IMG/VR virus record: IMGVR_UViG_3300010392_000661
Coordinates: 1-36,518 of that record
Source: a virus
DNA: 36,518 bases
Direction: 5' to 3' (one strand)
Positions within the stretch are counted from its first letter, which is position 1; the number at the start of each line of letters is the position of its first letter. Of the stretch, positions 34,226-36,518 are shown in pieces. The notes beneath the pieces were generated by a model. That model was not told the origin of the DNA and searched no databases. It saw nothing but the letters and a program-made list of their open reading frames with translations. The position numbers were made by a program, and so were the translations under genes.

Positions 34226-34258
34226 ATACTGCTTATTGTCGGTGATTTTGAGCAGTAT
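34226..34258 (+). repeat. Inverted repeat in the rightward leader
   Basis: ATACTGCT (34226-34233) and AGCAGTAT (34251-34258) are perfect complements around a 17-nt loop. It lies downstream of the 34154 promoter and before the ORF at 34280. There is no T-run, so it is not a typical terminator; it may be an operator or leader hairpin. Confidence 0.5.
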
Positions 34259-34279
34259 TCTAAAACAATTTGACACAAA

Positions 34280-34522
34280 ATGGAAAAACTAGAGGAAGAC
34301 GCAAGGATGATATTAAAATATATATTGGTTCCAGACAGCTTGGTTAACGAGCCACCACTTTTATCCTTCGAGGTGGGAAGGGCGTGGTGTTTAATCCTCA
34401 CCTATTATGCCGGAACTCGTGTGTTGAATATAGTATTTTTATTTATATGTTTTGTAACACGTTGCACGCGGATAAAATGTTTCGTACCTTTGTTAAAAAT
34501 GAAAAACAGTTACTATACATGA
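34280..34522 (+). CDS. Possible small early protein, 80 aa
   Basis: The ATG lies 88 nt after the start expected from the 34154 promoter. The first 35 residues look protein-like (EKLEEDARMILKYILVPDSL), and residues 48-62 (VLNIVFLFICFVTRC) could be a membrane segment. The basic tail overlaps the next promoter (34462-34492), which weakens the case for its 3' part. No Shine-Dalgarno and no family recognised. It may be a small membrane protein or a non-coding leader. Confidence 0.4.
   Translation: MEKLEEDARMILKYILVPDSLVNEPPLLSFEVGRAWCLILTYYAGTRVLNIVFLFICFVTRCTRIKCFVPLLKMKNSYYT
34462..34492 (+). promoter_or_regulatory. Early-class promoter TTG-N20-TACCTTTG (rightward)
   Basis: TTGC begins at 34462 and TACCTTTG lies at 34485-34492, with 20 nt between TTG and the -7 element. 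It has the same two elements as the leftward promoter at 33974-34004. The predicted start near 34499 leaves a 50-nt leader for the zinc-ribbon gene, containing a 7-codon ATG frame. Confidence 0.8.
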
Positions 34523-34548
34523 AAAATAGGTATAAATAACACTTTGAT

Positions 34549-34737
34549 ATGAAATGCGATCTATGCGAAGAACACGAAGCAGTGGAATTCTACACCGATC
34601 AGTCGGTGTGTGAAAAATGCGACAACAGTTACGACTATCTTTATTGTTATAGATGTGACAGGCTTATAGCAGAAGACGAAATAGAGTGGTTTTCAGACAC
34701 GGCAAGGTGTTCGTGTGGAAGTAAGATGGATATGTAA
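34549..34737 (+). CDS. Small zinc-ribbon protein, 62 aa
   Basis: Cysteine pairs at C3-x2-C6, C21-x2-C24, C33-x2-C36 and C54-x-C56 could bind two zinc ions in 62 residues. The remainder is acidic and Tyr/Asp-rich. It is the first gene of the rightward early unit behind a well-formed promoter. Treble-clef or rubredoxin-like knuckles of this size in phages often act as adaptors that bind host proteins or nucleic acid. No specific family is recognised; the acidic charge argues against simple DNA binding. Confidence 0.75.
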   Translation: MKCDLCEEHEAVEFYTDQSVCEKCDNSYDYLYCYRCDRLIAEDEIEWFSDTARCSCGSKMDM

Positions 34738-34752
34738 TTTTGACTAATTTTG
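34735..34752 (+). promoter_or_regulatory. Tandem TAATTTTG elements before the cysteine hydrolase gene
   Basis: TAATTTTG occurs at 34735-34742 and again at 34745-34752, a 10-bp tandem repeat. Both fit TAnnTTTG. The second ends 4 nt before the ATG at 34757, so a transcript from it would be almost leaderless. No TTG element lies at the expected -33 position. Confidence 0.4.
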
Positions 34753-34756
34753 TAGT

Positions 34757-35287
34757 ATGACGATAGGAGATATTATAATCACGAGAGACAGGGGGTTTGT
34801 CCCACGGTCAATTAGAGTATTTATGCGTAAATACAGGAAGCGACTAGGGCTTCCACCGGCGAAAGTATTTAATCACTGTGCTGTTATTATAGAGAATGAC
34901 GGCAATACGATAGTAGCTGAGTCTGCTATTAAAGGAGTTGTGGCTACTATGACACCCGCACAGTATTTGATGAAACACCCAGATCATAAGATAATGACGT
35001 GGGTGGAGCCGTTAACGTATTTCGAGCAAGAGGATATTAGCGATATCGCAATGGAGTATATAATGAAGGGAACACGGTATGACTTCAAGAACTTCATTGA
35101 CCAGATTATTCTAATCACCACAGGGATTTGGACAGGCAGAAAAGGTGAAAAGAGCAAAAGGCGCTTGTACTGCTCTGAACTTGCAGCGGTGTGTATGGAT
35201 GGCGTGAGAGCTAGCTTTGATGGAAAAACATGGGACGTAAACCCACTTGACGTGGAGATAAACAGAGACTTACATGAAGAAAGTTGA
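34757..35287 (+). CDS. Permuted NlpC/P60-type (YiiX-like) cysteine hydrolase, 176 aa
   Basis: The motif order fits permuted papain-like NlpC/P60 enzymes (YaeF/YiiX, C92 group): N-terminal GDIIITR, then a catalytic His in FNHCAVII (H40), an acidic residue in IVAES (E55), a YDF element (108-110) and the nucleophile in LYCSELAA (C139). It has no signal peptide. Known members cleave amide or thioester bonds in lipids, peptides or cell-wall fragments. Being early and cytoplasmic, it is more likely aimed at a host component than at lysis; that is inference. It follows the zinc-ribbon gene by 19 nt and overlaps the 96-aa gene by 14 nt. Confidence 0.78.
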   Translation: MTIGDIIITRDRGFVPRSIRVFMRKYRKRLGLPPAKVFNHCAVIIENDGNTIVAESAIKGVVATMTPAQYLMKHPDHKIMTWVEPLTYFEQEDISDIAMEYIMKGTRYDFKNFIDQIILITTGIWTGRKGEKSKRRLYCSELAAVCMDGVRASFDGKTWDVNPLDVEINRDLHEES

Positions 35288-35564
35288 CACCGACCTAGAT
35301 GTAGTTAATTTGGCTAAAGAAATGGATGGCAGTGAAACAGAGTCGATACTATATATTCGCATAGAGGACAGTCAGGCGTTTACCTGTATGTATGGAATAG
35401 AAACCATACTTTCTGATGGGCTGTTGACTGTTATGATGCGCGACCCGGAATTCGTTAGCGTAATGTCTGACGCGATGCTAAGGTATCAGGACGAGACTGA
35501 GGCGTGTGAGATATGTGGCTCATTGTTTCATAACTCAGATAGATGTAGGACATGCGAAAATTAG
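35274..35564 (+). CDS. Zinc-knuckle protein, 96 aa
   Basis: The C-terminal end holds two Cys pairs (CEIC, then CRTC about 12 residues later), a short zinc knuckle. The first 75 residues are acidic and helical with a run of Met/Leu/Val (TILSDGLLTVMMRDPEFVSVM). It overlaps the cysteine hydrolase by 14 nt and the metallopeptidase by 13 nt, so translation is probably coupled across the three genes. No family recognised. Confidence 0.7.
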   Translation: MKKVDTDLDVVNLAKEMDGSETESILYIRIEDSQAFTCMYGIETILSDGLLTVMMRDPEFVSVMSDAMLRYQDETEACEICGSLFHNSDRCRTCEN

Positions 35565-35896
35565 TATTTGACGGCGTAGATGTTTTAGTATATGACGACG
35601 TGGAGGAATTCACACGCGACTACTACACTATCAAAACCGAAGACAACGGACTGCTACCTAGATGTTGTGGATTCGCGTGTATGGAAGAAAGGGAAATAGC
35701 CATTTATTTAAGAGAGCCATTCTTCTGTGAATTACTTGCTACTGTTGCACACGAATTGGGACACATAGCGACGAGTGGGTATCAATTTGACCCACCCGAC
35801 TACGAAGACAGGGAGAAAAAAGCACTCCACTATGAGAAGTTTGTAGTGGACGCGTGGGAATTAACAAAATTAATTTATGACACTAGAAGAGATTAA
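35552..35896 (+). CDS. Small HELGH metallopeptidase, 114 aa
   Basis: A zincin active-site motif AHELGH lies at 66-71 (H67, E68, H71). A downstream helix with HYEKFVVDAWEL supplies a possible third ligand (E95). The preceding strand-rich part reads EREIAIYLREPFFCELLATV. Size and motif context resemble minimal ImmA/IrrE-type or SprT-like proteases; three extra cysteines at C38, C39 and C43 are unexplained. ImmA-type enzymes cut repressors or anti-sigma factors, so a regulatory or host-takeover role is plausible. It overlaps the primase start by 20 nt. Confidence 0.75.
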   Translation: MRKLVFDGVDVLVYDDVEEFTRDYYTIKTEDNGLLPRCCGFACMEEREIAIYLREPFFCELLATVAHELGHIATSGYQFDPPDYEDREKKALHYEKFVVDAWELTKLIYDTRRD

Positions 35897-36518
35897 AAGC
35901 ATAGACTTTATTGCTTATTTAGCGAAGAGTGGATTGCACCCGAAAAGGAATTCTGGCAAACACGCGTTTTACCTTACTCCGCTTGGTGAAGAGAGAGTGC
36001 CGTCTTTTGTTGTCAATAAGGTTAATAATACATTCAGATGTTATCACTCCGACAAGGCGGGAAGCATAATAGACTACATTATGGCAAAGGAGGGCATGAC
36101 GTTCAAAGAGGCTGTTAGGTTTCTTGAGGGAGATAATGTTTCTGACATAGAGCCATACGTTCCACAAAAGCCACGTCCGGGTGTGATTATTCATTCAGTA
36201 GAAGATATATCCTCTAAGGAGCTATTGGATTATTTTTGTGGTGTGAGGAAGATCAGCGAGAAAGTATTGCGCCACTTCTGCTCTCAGGTAGAGTATTCGT
36301 TTCCATTTGGCAAGAACCCGGATAACACACACGAGGCGATTGGCTTTAAGTCAGACCTTGGGGGATATGAATTAAGATCGTCATGGGCAAAGGTAGCACA
36401 GGGAACAAAATCACATACAACTATTAAGGGAAGCGGCAACGCGTATTTGCTTACAGAAGGATTCACCGATGCTCTTTCGTATTTTACTTATTACGATATA
36501 CTAACCCCACCGCACACG
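35877..36518 (+). CDS. DnaG-type primase, N-terminal 214 aa (partial)
   Basis: The start at 35877 lies within the last codons of the metallopeptidase gene, and the frame stays open to the right edge. Residues 1-75 align with the DnaG zinc-binding domain layout (GEERVPSFVVNKVNNTFRCY, then GSIIDYIMAKEGMTFKEAV). The cysteine/histidine ligands are mostly absent: the usual CxxH is YLTP, and the second pair is reduced to C-Y-H-S. A TOPRIM motif begins near residue 190-197 (LLTEGFTDALSY), with the catalytic Glu in TEGF. It would synthesise RNA primers for phage replication, together with the leftward ssb product. Whether a helicase is fused beyond the edge cannot be seen. Confidence 0.85.
   Translation, partial: MTLEEIKSIDFIAYLAKSGLHPKRNSGKHAFYLTPLGEERVPSFVVNKVNNTFRCYHSDKAGSIIDYIMAKEGMTFKEAVRFLEGDNVSDIEPYVPQKPRPGVIIHSVEDISSKELLDYFCGVRKISEKVLRHFCSQVEYSFPFGKNPDNTHEAIGFKSDLGGYELRSSWAKVAQGTKSHTTIKGSGNAYLLTEGFTDALSYFTYYDILTPPHT

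Noticed and set aside
34219-34250. Additional rightward promoter TTG-N21-TGATTTTG
   Set aside because: The -7 element has a mismatch in the invariant TA and the spacing is off by one from the other early promoters; the site overlaps the leader hairpin.
1-36518. Integrase, transposase, tRNA or rRNA genes
   Set aside because: None was recognised on either strand by motif or clover-leaf inspection; absence is limited to this window and to reading by eye.

Overview
The window reads as the junction between the structural (late) module and the early/replication module of a tailed phage, most likely a short-tailed (podovirus-like) phage of a Bacteroidota host. Four things point to that host: TAnnTTTG -7 promoter elements in front of nearly every transcription unit, very short leaders with little Shine-Dalgarno use, signal peptides ending in Bacteroidota-style SYGQ/SSQ sites, and a single-stranded DNA-binding protein of the DUF3127 type found in that phylum. 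No tRNA, CRISPR array, insertion sequence or integrase was seen.

Layout, leftward (minus) strand, in transcription order. (1) About 33.3 to 31.1 kb: tightly overlapping small genes (76, 52 and 55 aa), the ssDNA-binding protein, a 37-aa ORF, and three genes carrying four GroES-like co-chaperonin domains, closed by a strong terminator. (2) 31.05 to 28.06 kb: an unrecognised 238-aa protein and the large terminase. (3) 28.0 to 25.6 kb: portal. (4) 25.5 to 22.5 kb: scaffold-like protein, major capsid protein and a signal-peptide protein, then a terminator, then a 340-aa gene closed by a second terminator. (5) 21.3 to 4.8 kb: three small head-tail/ring-like proteins, a 1123-aa tail-tube/stabilisation-like protein, and an ejection-protein set (267, 556 and 2852 aa) arranged like T7 gp14-15-16. 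The 2852-aa member is a polyvalent protein with GNAT acetyltransferase, ADP-ribosyltransferase and zincin metallopeptidase domains. (6) 4.7 kb to the left edge: a coiled-coil/membrane protein, two unknown proteins, and a tail-fibre protein of at least 1050 aa with a signal peptide, cut by the window edge.

The stretch from 33.35 to 34.5 kb is mostly non-coding. It holds divergent promoters, a 42-bp-period direct repeat, hairpins and a terminator, and is a candidate control region or origin. Rightward from 34.55 kb come a zinc-ribbon protein, a permuted NlpC/P60-type (YiiX-like) cysteine hydrolase, a second zinc-ribbon protein, a small HELGH metallopeptidase, and the N-terminal 214 residues of a DnaG-type primase with a degenerate zinc finger and a TOPRIM motif.

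The most striking regulatory result is two spacing-exact promoter classes. The four promoters around the 33.3-34.5 kb region have TTG-N20-TAnnTTTG. All five promoters in front of the terminase and virion units have CTTTTTT-N21-TAnnTTTG. In three of those five the T-run is also the U-tract of the preceding terminator, giving fused terminator-promoter joints. Functional assignments rest on recognition of motifs and gene order by eye, without database searches.
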